This document shows, one piece after another, positions 12,715 through 25,325 of a stretch of 64,000 nucleotides of DNA (positions within the stretch are counted from its first letter, which is position 1; each line of letters opens with the position of its first letter). Made by a program: the position numbers and the translations under genes. The notes under the pieces are model-generated. The model worked only from the letters and a program-made list of their open reading frames with translations. It did not search any database and was not told where the DNA came from. Source of the stretch: Larimichthys crocea (Eukaryota; Chordata; Actinopteri; Sciaenidae); contig NC_040012.1 in the NCBI RefSeq assembly GCF_000972845.2, forward strand, positions 8,650,097-8,714,096. Direction: 5' to 3'.

Positions 12715-12990
12715 GTACTTAGACACAGCTGTGATTTGAGCTAAATGCTTATGCCGACAGGCAAACAACGATAATACTAACAGGTGTGATGTTTACTGTA
12801 GCCACCATCTTAGTTTAGTGTGTATTTGGTCATAAACCAAAGTATTGGACAAACTGTCATGGTGGATTCAGAGGATCACTAAAGTCATTAGGATTCATTG
12901 TTTGAAAATCATGAATGTCAGTACATAATTTAATGGAAATCCATCCTTTAGTTGTTGAACCAGCAGACAGACCAAGTGATAGATTGGTAC
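12715..12990 (+). repeat. Interspersed repeat family Y copy
   Basis: Shares GTGATTTGAGCTAAATGCT, ACCATCTTAGTTTAGTGTG, GATCACTAAAGTCATTAGGA and CAATCCATCC-type blocks with copies at 27140 and 28865. This is a frequent teleost repeat with no coding potential, ending near a CAGACAGACCAA tail. Confidence 0.6.
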
Positions 12991-15261
12991 ATAGAGCCAG
13001 AGTCGTTTTGCTAGTATGACTAAAAAGCAAGGATTAGAAGAATAAAGTTTCCTCTGCTGTCGAATCCTGTTACATCATTTCTCGACACTATAGATTTGTT
13101 TTGTGATCCCTATATTGAAAACCACTGTTATAAATAACTGTTCAAGGCTGTAGCTGATCTACGTACATATATTCATTGACAGGTTTTGTTGTGATCCAGA
13201 GATCTGAAGTGAAAGACTGGGACCGTATGACCAATCAATAGTTGCACAAAGCTCAACAACAGCTTGCAATCAGCTCAAAAATCTTTCATTTTGTTGTAAA
13301 ATTGCTTTCTATCATGTTGTTGTGCTGTGAGAGCAGCTGGCATACAACTTAATAACTAGACGTTCATTTCCCAAAAAGTTCACAGAAAAGAAATCTCAGT
13401 TCGTCAAACATCCATTGCTGCTAGTTTTTCCAAATGATAGTTAATTATTAATAATGATTACAAGCTTCTTTTTTTTTTTAACATGGACCTTATTAAAGCA
13501 GAAAGACACACAGCACGGGTGGATGATGGCACTGAGATGGGTTGGGGATAAAAACCCCATAGACTTGCACTCTAGAGCTCTGTCCTAAATGTTGCATTTG
13601 AGTTTAAAATTTTGACCTTTAATTAAAGAGACCTCCTGAAGGTCAGTGACTGTAATTTATCAGGACACGTGCAGTATGTGTAGCAGCTTCTGAGTAAACA
13701 TCACTGTGGAGTTATATTTTAGTTACTTATATAACTAATTGTGTTCATTCATGAAGTGTTCAAAGTATGAGTCATGTTCCAAACAGGAGGATTGCACAGG
13801 AGTCAGTGACACAATCAAAAATAGAGACTTGTGTCTTATCTTCAGTTTAAAGCGACGTTGTGTAACTTTTTTCTTGTGTATCTATCATTCATACATCTGT
13901 TTCTGAACTATGTAACTTTGTGCTCCAGGTACGATCACCTGAGTATGTTGGTGATGGGCTATTGGATATGTAAGTAATATTAGCTGGCTGCTATGCCCTG
14001 CGTTGTTGGACTTGTTGTTTGGCTGATAGCAAAGTTGCTGTCTTCATAATTTTTTGATCATAAGTAATATAATTATAACAAATACAAGTGTTCCATATTT
14101 ACGACAGTGGTACTTGAAACTACCAATAGAAAATAGTCATTTCTATGCAATGCTGCTTCCAACTACAGTTCAAATGGTGAAAAAATATTAGTTTTTTATA
14201 AGAGGATCACAGCCTTGACAACACAAACACACATAAGTGCATTCTTTGGCTTACAGTGACCTCCTTCAGTATATTCCAGTGTCACTTATGCAAATACATG
14301 AATCAATAAATGCAACGGGGTCAAATTTTAACGCGGCAGAAACATTTACATTGTAGATTCTACATTTTAATTTCATGGTTATCAGTGCTGCTGGTTAACA
14401 CTGAGCAGGAGGAGGCTGCAACATCTTGTTCAAGGACAGCCGATGCTGTTGAGAGAAAGGTCTATTGTGTGTATTGTACTTTTCTCATAATGGACATTCT
14501 CTTTGGCCTCATGATCAGCTTGCGTACACCACCACTGCTTTTTACTCTCCATCTTTGCAGCTCAGTAAAAATTGTGGTGTTTTTTTTGCCCCGCACTCTT
14601 TAGAGATCAATCAAATGAACAGAGTAAGCATCAGTGAAAACAGAAATTACATCGATTAAATCAGATATAGCATTAAAAGGAGGAAGCAGGTTGGAAAGCA
14701 GCTTGCAGAGGAAGCTGCAATCGTAGGCAGGTTAACGCAGCTTAAATAAAGTGCCATGTGTGAGATTTGCCAAATGGATGCTTGGCAATCAGCTGATGGG
14801 GGTTGCTTGAGATCAGCTGTTATCAACTGAATTGTGAGCTGAGCTTGACTTCATGGCCTGCCTGAACTAACACGATGCTCAATTTGTCTCTTTTGGTTTA
14901 GAAATTTAATTTGAATGCTCATGCAACGAAATTCATTTAGATACCAGTCAGCAAACTAAACTAGACATAAGTTTAATACCAGCATCCCCTCAAAACCAAA
15001 CTCTGTGTGCTTGGAATAAATCCGAAGGACTGCCACAAGGGCAGTTGCACTATGTTGAAAGAGTATTGACGAACCACTGAGGAAAGATTTTACCAAGCTC
15101 TGGGAACCAAACATGAATATCATTGATATAATGAAGATGTAGGCTTTACCGACATCATAAATAAAGTAGGGAAGTATTTCAGTTTATTTGTATTTCATCC
15201 TATATTGGTGCAAAGTGAGTGGGTGTCTGTGTGATGCATGTATCAGTGGCAGACTCAAACT

Positions 15262-15672
15262 GAATGGACGTAGTATCCTTGACATCGCCCACAGGTTTCT
15301 GAAGAGCCATTGTGAAGCTCAGAATATCCGGCTCTGGCTGCTGCCATCTTGGCTATCCTGCCTCTTCTGCCTCCCGACTAATCTAAAGACAAAGACTGGG
15401 CAAAGACGTGGAGCTAAGACGAGCTGAATGACGCCTGGTTGTGCAAACCAGCAATCTGTGACTGCACCCACCTGTCAATCAAAGCGGACACGCTCTTAAT
15501 TATACATAACTTTAAGCCTTAATCTAATTTTGAACGGATGAGTTATGTAAAAATTCAGACTCAGTACATTTGTCATGAATGGGAAAACCAGGTTGTAAAC
15601 AGTCAGACTCGTTCTGCAGCCTGAAGTGGGTGTTCAAGAAACTGCAGCTTTGCCACAGAGGTTGCTGCTTAT
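15262..15672 (-). repeat. Interspersed repeat family X, long copy
   Basis: Runs from TGGACGTAGTATCCTTGACA through CCCACAGGTTTCTGAAGAGC, GGGCAAAGACGTGGAGCTAA, CACCTGTCAATCAAAG and ATACATAACTTTAAGCCTTA to AAACTGCAGCTTTGCCACAG. Reversed, these blocks match the 61290-61758 copy over nearly its full length, with a gap near the sequence for GTCTCCATAAGTCC. Confidence 0.7.
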
Positions 15673-16014
15673 AATTGAAAAAGAGAAAATGACAATAAAC
15701 CTACTGTAAAAAAAAAAAAAAACCCAGTTTGAAACATCATTCCTGTAAAACGCACACTGTAGTTAGGGTGTTTCGTTTGGGTAGCCCTGTAAACTTTGTC
15801 TCTCACACAGACAATGGAGGTTGTGAGGAGGTGAATTACAAAAAAAAAAAGGGGAGAAAAAAAATGCAATTTGTTGTAATAAAGGAGCGGAGGAGCACAG
15901 AAGGGAAATGGCACATTATCACTGATACACAGCTCGGCAGCCCTCAGCCGTCAGAGCTGTCAACACATCACTTTTACCCTGCATTATTCATTAGCCATTT
16001 GCCACTCTAGCAGT

Positions 16015-16072
16015 AGGCACACACAAATCTCACACACAAATACAAGCACACATACATATATTCACACACATC
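16015..16072. repeat. Imperfect (AC)n microsatellite
   Basis: CACACA-rich, interrupted by AAT and ATAT; low complexity only. Confidence 0.7.
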
Positions 16073-17648
16073 CCCAGTGTCCCTGAGTGCTGAATGTCCT
16101 GAAGCAAAAAAAAAAAAGGAATAAATAAAAGAGGGTGGGATCTGCTGACCTGATAACCAACATTTCAAAGGAGATATCTAGACGTGCAGAGAACGACTGA
16201 TATGATTCAAGGTCTACAACAGGCAATGTGTTTACCTATTGCAATTATAACGGGACAACTTTGCAGAAAGGATGCTCTTTTTGTGTGGCCAATTTAAATA
16301 AAGAGATAAGACGGCGGTGTGAAGCGGCTTTGGCAGGCAACAAATAACATCCAGAGCCGGAGGACAGAGAGAATGCAATTTGCTTGTTTAGTTGAAGCAG
16401 TAAAAAGAAACACAGCCTTTTACTCAAAGATGGCAAACAAAGGTTTCATGAGGCTCAAAGCTACCTGGCTTTTCACTGAATCTCTTCAAGTCCCCACTGC
16501 CACGGATTTCTTAAAAAATAAAACATAATAAACTGTGTTTGTGCACGAACAGAGGTGGAAGGGGGGGAAAAAGGAGACAAATATGAAAAGCTCAGTTAAA
16601 TCTGTCTTTCTTGCTCTCTCTCCTAAACAAAGCCGAGACAAGTGAGGCGGGAGTGATTGGGACTGACATGGTAGGACACTGCGGTGCTACCGGCGCTGGG
16701 TAATGAAGGGTGTTGGAGAAATGAAGTCAGACACTCTGAGCAGGGTTTAAGTAAATAATCCCCCAAGTCTGACTGAGCTGCAGCTTATTGTGCTTTACCT
16801 GCCGAGTGCCAGAGGCTAAGGAGCGGTGGAGAACTGCCCAGGATCCATGAGAGACTCCTCTACCTCCGACTCTGTTCAATAACTCGCACTTGACATTCGC
16901 AGCAGGGGAGGTGTCCGCATGTGCGAGAAAATCCGCGCTGACGACCGTTTTAGTCGAAGCATGCTTTATAATGCCTCTGCAGCTGCACAAATATGATATG
17001 ACACCTGTCAAAAACACTTAGTGGAATATAACTCAACTCTATTGTAAGAAGTTGATCCTCGAGTCTGGAGGGAGACGTAATCTGACTGTATGAATGCATC
17101 AGACAAAAGTCAAGCACAACGCACCGTCACGTAGTCAGGCACCTGCTGTCATAATGAACAGTTCAGCCTGAATGTTGATTGACGTAATTAAAATCTTAAC
17201 CTGATAATGGGTTCAGACACTTTTAGCAGGTCATAAATCATGACTATTAAAGAAACAGAACAATAGTGAATTGTTTGCTTTCCTTGCTGAGAGTTAAATG
17301 TGAGAATACTGATACCACTCCGTAGTAAATGAAGTGTCTCTTCGTTGTACTTTAAATTTTATATTAGATCCTGCACATCAATGAAAGTAACATTTCTTAT
17401 GACCTTTTGGCAAGCTACCTCGGAAATTAACACAGGACTGGACTGAAGCTACAGTCTGCAGGTTGTGGTAAGTATTGTGGCTTTATCCCCTCCTGAGGAA
17501 TGAAACATACTTAAGAACTCTTTAATAGACTTGAACTGAATGAACCTGTGTCAGTGGTTGTATTTCGCACATTGGGCTTGTTTTTTAATAATTCTGGTTT
17601 AATTACTCCCACTGGTAACACAAAAATTGGAAACGGGGAAGCAGCTGG

Positions 17649-17842
17649 CCAAAATCTGCCTTCCAGCACCTTTAAAACTCACTAATTAACATATATTGTT
17701 AGTTTAGTTTGTACAAAATCAAAGTTATAAAAGTGATTTTTTGTGGTTTGGTGGTGCAGTGACTTCCTGTTTGCAACTTGTGAGATTTAACGTGTTAATT
17801 AGTAAGCTGTAGAGGGTCTGGCAGGGGGATTTTGTTACCTCT
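17649..17842 (+). repeat. Family W copy with inverted arms
   Basis: Left arm CAAAATCTGCCTTCCAGCAC ... CACTAATTAAC (17650-17690) and right arm GTTAATTAGTAAGC ... GGGGGATTTTG (17794-17834) are imperfect inverted repeats about 100 bp apart. The right arm is the sequence that begins the 2492 copy. This suggests a fold-back or miniature element whose ends are inverted, with partial copies elsewhere. Confidence 0.6.
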
Positions 17843-18488
17843 TAATGAATGCTAAATGTTGCTCTGTGTGTCTCCTGAATATGTTAATGAGCCACTGTTT
17901 GCTAACACGTTCACTTTTTCTTTTTTTTTTAACTGGTCAAATGTTAACGTTGTGTTCACAGATGATTTCACTGTCCCCAAGTGACCCAAAAAAAGGTCAA
18001 TTAACAATTTATTTTAATTGTTGATTAGTCCTATTTGTTCCTTCAGCCGTAGCCTTCATGTTCTCTTATACAGTACACTGTGTACCAGGTTACATCATTG
18101 GGACTTAGTTGCTTTATTCTTCCCAATAAGCATTTATTTGTCATTTGCAAGTCAAAATGTTGTGGAGGTAAAACTGACTGGACTAAATTTGGTTTAAAAG
18201 TTAAAAACTCCTGATTTACTGTATTTTTCTCTTGCATTAATCTTTATTTAACCAGAAACTCTTTTGCGATACATCATCTCACACATTATAAAGCAATGAT
18301 TATATAACATTATATAAATTCAATTCATTTCCGGCCATTTCTTTAATTACTGCTGACTGAAATGTATTTACGATCTGCAGTTAAACGGTCGTTTAAAAGC
18401 TAATGAGTCAATCGTTACACAGAAAAAGTCACTATCCTATCAGATTTAGACGAGTTTAAGCTTGAACATTTAAAAAGCTTCTGACTTG

Positions 18489-18698
18489 GGGTGTCGTGTA
18501 GCTCAGTTGGGAGAGCATCCACCCCATGTACGAAGGCTCAGACCTTGCCGCAGCAGCCCAGCGTTCGATTCCGACCTGTGGCTCTTTCACGCATGTAATT
18601 TCTCATCTTTCTCTCTCCACACATTCCTGTCAGTCTTCAGCTGTCTCTATCGAAAATAAAAAGCTTGAAAAGGCCAAAAAAGAAAAAGAAAAAAAAAG
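18489..18698 (+). mobile_element. tRNA-derived SINE
   Basis: The head is tRNA-like: GTGTCGTGTAGCTCAGTTGG includes the polymerase III A box (18498-18510), and GCGTTCGATTCC at 18561-18572 is a B box. A pyrimidine-rich tRNA-unrelated body follows (TCATCTTTCTCTCTCC, CTGTCAGTCTTCAGCTGTCT), then a tail AATAAAAAGCTTGAAAAGGC with A-rich repeats. This order is typical of teleost SINEs mobilised by LINE reverse transcriptase. The tRNA head cannot fold into a full cloverleaf, so it is not a tRNA gene. Confidence 0.8.
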
Positions 18699-19953
18699 CT
18701 TTTGACTTGCAAATTGGTAAAACAATGCTTCCTGCCACCTCACAATCAATTTCAGACACTTACCTGTTGTTATATGGAGCAGAACAATGATTTTCACCCT
18801 TTTAATGTCTGTTTTTATGACTGCAGACCACTTTGTAATACAGCATTTGAAAGGACTATTAAAATAAAGTGCTATAAAATAAATAATAAGTTTGTGCTTG
18901 ACGTGGAGTCACAACGGTCCTCCCACACATCCATGTTTTATCCAGTTTCTTCAGACTCTGCCTGTAGGGATAGACGTCTCCTTCCGGTCTAACAGGAGGA
19001 GGGTCAGCAGTATGAACCTTTTAGTTCTTTATTAATATTTTTTTTCCTCTCTTCTCTCTTCTGCCTCAAAGAAATTGCCACTCGAGCAGAGATTCAGTTG
19101 TATATTGTCGCGGTTTCACTACTACAATCTAACCATCACACATAAGGGCTTCTTCACCTGATGTACTGCTTTAAAACTGATCCAAGCTCCAGAAACATCA
19201 ACATAACATCAGACTCGCCTACATCGCCTCTTTTCCTCCCTTTTATCCTTTCATCTGTGATTTTCTTCTCCCGGCAGGATGTAGCCTGATGCAAAAGACT
19301 GTTTCTTATTAATTGATTACTTCATACAACAATAGGCCGCGAGACAAGTCTCTGTGTTTGCCCATGGGCGAGTTATGTATAGAGGAACGACATAGCATGG
19401 CTTCCTATGTCTCTGAAGCAGCTGACGAGCCCCAGGGACAACACAGTGACAAAATCCCGTGCATGGCCGCGGGGTGAAAACAGGGCTTTTTTGTAACATT
19501 TTTCTTTTACAGACCACAGAGCACAGCAATTTATTTTAATGATGGGAATGAGCAATGTAGCCGCGTAGGCTTGCTGAGGCGTTTCTTAATTCTGCTGGGA
19601 GGCAATATGAAGCATAGGGGGTGACCTCCACAACCTGCATTATGAAAAAGACAATTTTCTTTCTCCAAGTCTAGTTGTGTTTGCTTCTGTACCAGCATGC
19701 AACACTATTAATAAGGAAGAGGACGTTAAACCTTCACGAAAAGACGCCTGTTGACGCAGAGAAGCTCCATATTTTCTTGGGAGGACAGAAAGAAGTAATT
19801 CCTTCAAGTGTTTTCATCTTCTCTTTACCTCCAGTGACACTGAATGAACATGTAAAAACACAAGTATGTTGTTTACACTGTATGTTCTTATCAATGCCAA
19901 CAGTGTGGCTCAATGGCAACCCACCGCTTTTGTACAGACTTACATATCTCTAA

Positions 19954-20376
19954 CTGGTTCTTAACCTTGTTGGAGGTACCGAACCCCGCCAGTTTCATAT
20001 GCTCATTCACCGAACCCTTCTTTAGTAAAAAATAAAATATGATTTTTTTACTGGTGCACAAAATGAACCGTGCATTAACATCACCTTGTTCAAATAACAA
20101 AACCAACACAGTGCATGAACTCACAACAACTTACCTCAGTGTGACTTCTGCTGTTGCCTTTGAGAGACCAGTTCAGATATGCGTGGCTTCACCTTGACAA
20201 GTGCCAGTCTCATGTCATTTTCACAGCAAAGTCTGTTCCTTTTCTTAGTTTTTATGTCCAGCATCCTCAAAAAACGATTGCTCACAAAGATATGTTGTAA
20301 CAAATGGTATAAAAAATTCCAGTGCAGAGGCTCCACCGAACCCCTAGGGTTCGATCGAACCCAGGTTAAGATCCAA
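19954..20376. mobile_element. hAT-like non-autonomous DNA element
   Basis: Left end TGGTTCTTAACCTTG and right end CCAGGTTAAGATCCA are inverted repeats with few mismatches, about 420 bp apart. Internal ACCGAACCCCGCC and CACCGAACCCCTAGGGTTCG recur near the two ends. No transposase is encoded. No clean 8-bp target duplication was seen, so the superfamily is inferred from the look of the ends. Confidence 0.5.
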
Positions 20377-20422
20377 TAGTTAGAGTCTAACTATTGGATA
20401 GTTAGAGTCTAACTATTGGATG
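20374..20422. repeat. Two tandem copies of a 24-25-bp near-palindrome
   Basis: The unit CCAATAGTTAGAGTCTAACT then ATTGG occurs twice, each nearly its own reverse complement, directly against the right end of the element at 19954-20376. Confidence 0.85.
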
Positions 20423-21140
20423 GGATTCATGTCTCTCAGAGAATTAATCCTAATGAAATTAGTGATGATAGTGACCATGCTTTTTTTTTACTGACCTAAA
20501 AAAACATTTCATGTGTAGAAATGTATTTCAGGTGAGGACTCTTACTACACGTGTTGTAAAATTACACTTTATATAACACTGAAGAAGTTAATCTATGTGG
20601 AAAGAGTTTCTGTTCTTTTCAAACTGCATTTTGTGAGTCTACAGTAAAGGGAGATTTATATTTTCATGAATGTTTTTTTTTAAAACATTGATAACATTTC
20701 TTCATTATGTTACTGAATCCAGCACAAGAAAATGTACTTCTGCTTAGTTTAAAATGTTCATGTGGCACACAGACAAGGTCCTCTGTTTGTTTGCCTCCAT
20801 TATAAAATTGATTTAGTCGTAAGTTCATGGTTGATGCACATCATTCATTTCATCAGACATTTTGTTCATGCCAGTTCATTTTCTTCTCTTTACTTCAGTG
20901 CTGTTAATGTCACTGCACTGTTTTTTAAAGTTATGTGGCTCTGAGGTCAGCTGTATTTTTCCTGTTAGTTTAGTGAAGCTTCACTGGGTTAGCTTCAATA
21001 TAATGATGGAGGTCTTTGCCCAAAACTGAATCTGGCTCTGCTCAGTTAAGCCTGTAATGAAATAACCTCCAAGTAGCAACCAAGACAAACGAACTGAGAC
21101 TAAAATTTAACTGGCCTTTGAAACATTTCACCTGAAACAT

Positions 21141-21255
21141 TATGCTGGCCTTACACCAGGCGACTTTCCAAACGATTTCACTGGATAAAAATACTAAAGG
21201 TCTTGCTCCAGTTACGGTGTGATCCCATCATAAAACCAAACATAGTTAATATTAT
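21141..21255 (+). repeat. Possible DNA-element fragment
   Basis: TGGCCTTACACCAGGCGACT, TTACGGTGTGATCCCATCAT and ATTATCAGAGGAGCGCGC resemble a dispersed teleost DNA element. Ends are not seen, and assignment rests on recall. Confidence 0.35.
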
Positions 21256-24200
21256 CAGAGGAGCGCGCTCTCTCGCGACTGGCTACACAGTCAAAGAACG
21301 TGAAGTCTTTGTTTTCTTGTGTATCACAATTGAGTGCAGAAAGTAAAAAAAAAGAGGACATAAATTGCTGCGGCCCTCAAAACGTACTCAGAAAAGCTGC
21401 TTTTGTTTCTGCTCCATTGTTCAACAGTTTTTCTTCTTGTAAAGGATGGGAAATTATCTCAACATGAATTTAGTTGTAGTCTTGTAAATAGTGACCCTGA
21501 AACATGCTCCTGTCTTTAGATGTGTGAGGATGCCAGACTTCAGACATTGGACTCCAGTTTTACCTTTTCCCCATTCAGGGAGCGTTATCCACGTCACCAG
21601 ATTTCACTTTTTTCCATCCACTTCACAGAAACAGATGATAGCTTTTAATGGATTCATGTAAACTGAGATCATAAACAACAGAAAGGCAGAAATACAACCA
21701 CCATCACACCATACTTTAACGCTATCATACTAACTTTCAAGCTTCTTTTTCTCAGAAAATGAGCTTATACTGAAACGCCTCCCAGCTGAACTATTTATAG
21801 ACAGATCAACAGGTGCACGCAATGTCCCAATCAACACAAGTGGGAGTCCTTAAACTAATGAAATCAGACTGAACAAAGAAAGTACACAGGAAAAATAAGA
21901 AAATTAAGCCCCAGCTGTTACAAGAACAGGTGTGTTCAATAAATTAGCTTTTTAGTCAGATTACTGCAGAAGCAGTTGTTTGTTTAGATTTACATGATAT
22001 TGTGTCTGACGTTTATTTTTCTCACAGTCTACTGTATTAGAAGTCGGTATGGAAGACTTATGTTGCTGCATTAAAACTCTGTCAGAATAAAACAAGTCTG
22101 GTGTTTCTCACGGTGAAGATACATACAGTATATCTACTTCTATCTTCCTGGGATCGGGTTTAGTCTGGAACACTATAAAACTGTCAGTGCCCATTTGTCA
22201 CTGTACCGCTCAGTGGCTTTAAAAGATAAGGCTCACCATATTGTATATTTTTCTTGTCCACAAATCCCACGAAAGAACAAAACCAACAATGATTTGAAGC
22301 ATTGTCTGTATAGTAAAGATAGATATAGTATAACCAGATATTTTTCCTGTGCCAAACAATTTATATGTCATCATCAGCAGCACTATTTACTCCTACAGTG
22401 CCCAGCTGTCAAAACCTGGGACATGGCTGGGCCGTGTATGGTCAATTTGCTCCTGTGGATGACTGTCAGCACCTCGCTGTAAAGCTTTGTTTGTGGTCGA
22501 GTGTCCAGGGTGAGAAATGTGACTTCATCGCACCTCTCACTCCCAAGACATCACGGTGCTGATTGTGCGTCTGTAGAATATGACATTACAACAACTGCTA
22601 CAAATAGTGATAAAAGCTAACAACTTGAATTAAGTAAGGTAAAGTAATGAACTGATTTTTAATATTAAAGTCTCAAGGGTTTAAAAAATATATTTTTTAA
22701 ATGCTTCAAAAACAGAAGGAGTTCTTATAATATTTTGCCAGCAGAATCAAACTAGATTAACACGCTTTTCAAAGCCACCAGACTTCATTGACAAAAAATG
22801 TAATTTTTAAGTGGCAGGACACAAGAGTAGCTGGTCCACCACTGTCTGTTTTTTCTTTGTCCAGCCAGTTTTAGATATTTTTTTTGGGTGGGGGATGACG
22901 TGCAGCAAAGGACAGAGGCAGTAAGCAGTAACAAGGCGTTACAAGGTGAGCCAAGGTCCTTGCTTGTGTTTAAGCCAATGGACGATCATTTCAATATTTT
23001 TATTCTGAATTTTGTAATCACTCCTCCAACCTGCCATGCTACACAGCTACACACTTCCTCAGTTCAGTTTATTTTGCTTTTATTCCACAATAAAATTCTC
23101 AAAAGACAGTTTGTTCAGTTTCTTTCTTTGTTTTGTCCTTTAATATGTAGCAGTCTATTTTCTTGGGGATTAGTCATTTGTACTGTAGTCCTTTAGGGCT
23201 TGACGATATTGGATTTTAGTCCCCCGGGGTGATCTCTTTGTTTCTGGTTCAGTATTCTTAGCTGTGTTTAACTCTCTCTCTCACTCTCTCTCTCTCCCCA
23301 GATGACCCTTTTTTCTTATTTTCTGTTCACACTCAATCTCTGTTCCTCTTTGTTTTTATCACCTCTATCCACAATTTCTCCATCTGACCCTTTCAACTCT
23401 CATCTCCTTCCCCTTTCACTCTGTTTGTTCCCCTCTCTCTCTCTCTCTGTTCTGACCCTTTGTTCCCTGCCTTCCCCTCTCGCCCGAGTTAATGGCCGTG
23501 TTGTCCTCCTAAAGCAGATGTCAATATGAGCGCAGTGAGAGGACGGAGGACAGAGGGCTGGTAAAAAAAGGCTCTGAACTCCCCGTGTGGAGGCTGATGT
23601 CCCCGCGAACAGCCAACAGTTGTGGCACTGCTTTGACATTTTTCACAGAGGATTTTGTCGAGTGAAGTACCTACTGAATAGCTAATCCTGGGTACAGTGA
23701 GCTTACTGCCACCGGAGTCAAAGTGTGCTCCATTTTAGTGACAAAGGAGAGTAGGAGGGAGTGGGCTGAGGCCTCTGACAAAACCACAATACCATGAAAA
23801 TACCACAGTCGAGTAGAAAAACCTCTAATGTGTCCCAAAAAAAAATGTCAGTGCATCAAAGCATGCTGCTGCTGATGATTCATTTATTCAGATATATTAT
23901 CACGTCTCAGTGAGCTCTCACTTAGCTCATGGAGAACAATGTCTGTCTCTTTGGGTTGGCAAATGACATGATAATCTAAAACCAAACTTTTTAGAGAGGT
24001 GGCCTCTGACTGATATTTTTGGGTAGAAAAAACAACTGGAACATCAGCCAAAAATGGAGGTGCGACAGTAAAATATGCCTCAGTAACTCCAGGAAATGCT
24101 GCGGTGTGAAAAATGGCAGATTTATAATGGCGAGTCTGACCAAAGTCCAGATTCTGGTGCTTCTCTGTTTGAAGTTTTTGATAAAATGATCTGCCTGTAA

Positions 24201-24641
24201 CCTTCTGAGGGTACTTCATGCATCATTAAAGACACAGTTCGGATCATTTGTGTCGTTGTATGAGATATTTATGCATAGTCACTGTCACACAGCAGCCAGT
24301 GTGATCCCAGTTTGGACAGACGTAGAACAAAGCTATCCAGTGGACGGGATCAAAAGAAAGACGTGTTGTAGCCACATAAAAATAAAAAAAAAAGCACTTG
24401 CGTCATTCTACTAAGGCCAGATGAAGGCTGGGTGCTCAAACAGCCTGTGGTGGTTGCCACTTGTTTGTGCATCATGCTATGTAGTGTTGTGGAAATTTTC
24501 TGCTGCTGGTGAAGAATAAAATAGAGACTTCTGCCGGCCGACAAGGTTTTTATTCTCTTTGCAAAGAAAAGGTCAGTTCAACATGCGAGTGGTGAAAGAT
24601 GGAGAAAAGACGCCGAATATGGGGACACCTAGATATTTATG

Positions 24642-24698
24642 CCTGAGGGGCGACTCCTTTCACATCCCTTTGTCTGCTCAAGGAGACGCCCCCTCAGG
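24642..24698. other. GC-rich stem-loop
   Basis: Left arm CCTGAGGGGCGACTCCTT (24642-24659) pairs with AAGGAGACGCCCCCTCAGG (24680-24698) with one mismatch and one bulge, around a 20-nt loop. It sits in a GC-rich, non-repetitive-looking 250 bp of intron 3. Function unknown. Confidence 0.7.
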
Positions 24699-25235
24699 AA
24701 GGCCCCTTCTGTCTGATGCAAGTATTGGCGCCGGCCCCCCGTTGCTATGTTTTACACCTGAAGTATCCTGCAGGAGCTTGTATTTAGGTGCAAAGTTGAG
24801 TCTAGGCATCACAATTTACAAAGACAAAAGGAGCCGGTGTCCTATGTGAAGAAGGGGGGAGGTTGTGCGTCTCCAGTGATTGGAACAAAGACATTGAATT
24901 TACTATTACAGTAGCTATCTGCACAACTGTACAGATTGTACCCTAACCCTCACATTGAATAGACTAAATGTGTATAGACTCAGTTTTTGTCTATGCTTTC
25001 ACATTAGGTTGACGATATTATCTCTACAAAAGAATAAACTCCTGACAACACAATCAAAAGGGGCCATGGGTATATGACGCACTAAGAGGAGTATGTCATG
25101 TGCATTCAGAGGTGGAGTACATAATCATCATATTTTCTCAGTCTTCATAAAAAAGCTTCTTGCTTGATGTATTACTCAATACTGATTAGTTGGACCAAAA
25201 CAACCCTACCTCCATCCCCACTCCAATTCTTTTTA

Positions 25236-25325
25236 TTCATCATTCATTCATTTTCCATAATCACTCATTCTCTGCAGGGTCGCGGTAAGGTGCTGGAGCC
25301 GGTCCCAGCTGACATTGTGCGAGGA
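25236..25325 (+). repeat. Dispersed repeat tail, LINE-like in character
   Basis: CATTCATTTTCCATAATCAC followed by CAGGGTCGCGGTAAGGTGCT, GGAGCCGGTCCCAGCTGACA. This block is very common in fish genomes as part of an old repeat tail; the parent class is uncertain. Confidence 0.5.

Noticed and set aside
23272..23470. Promoter-like CT-rich tract
   Set aside because: Plain low-complexity pyrimidine sequence; no start-site motif or nearby exon.
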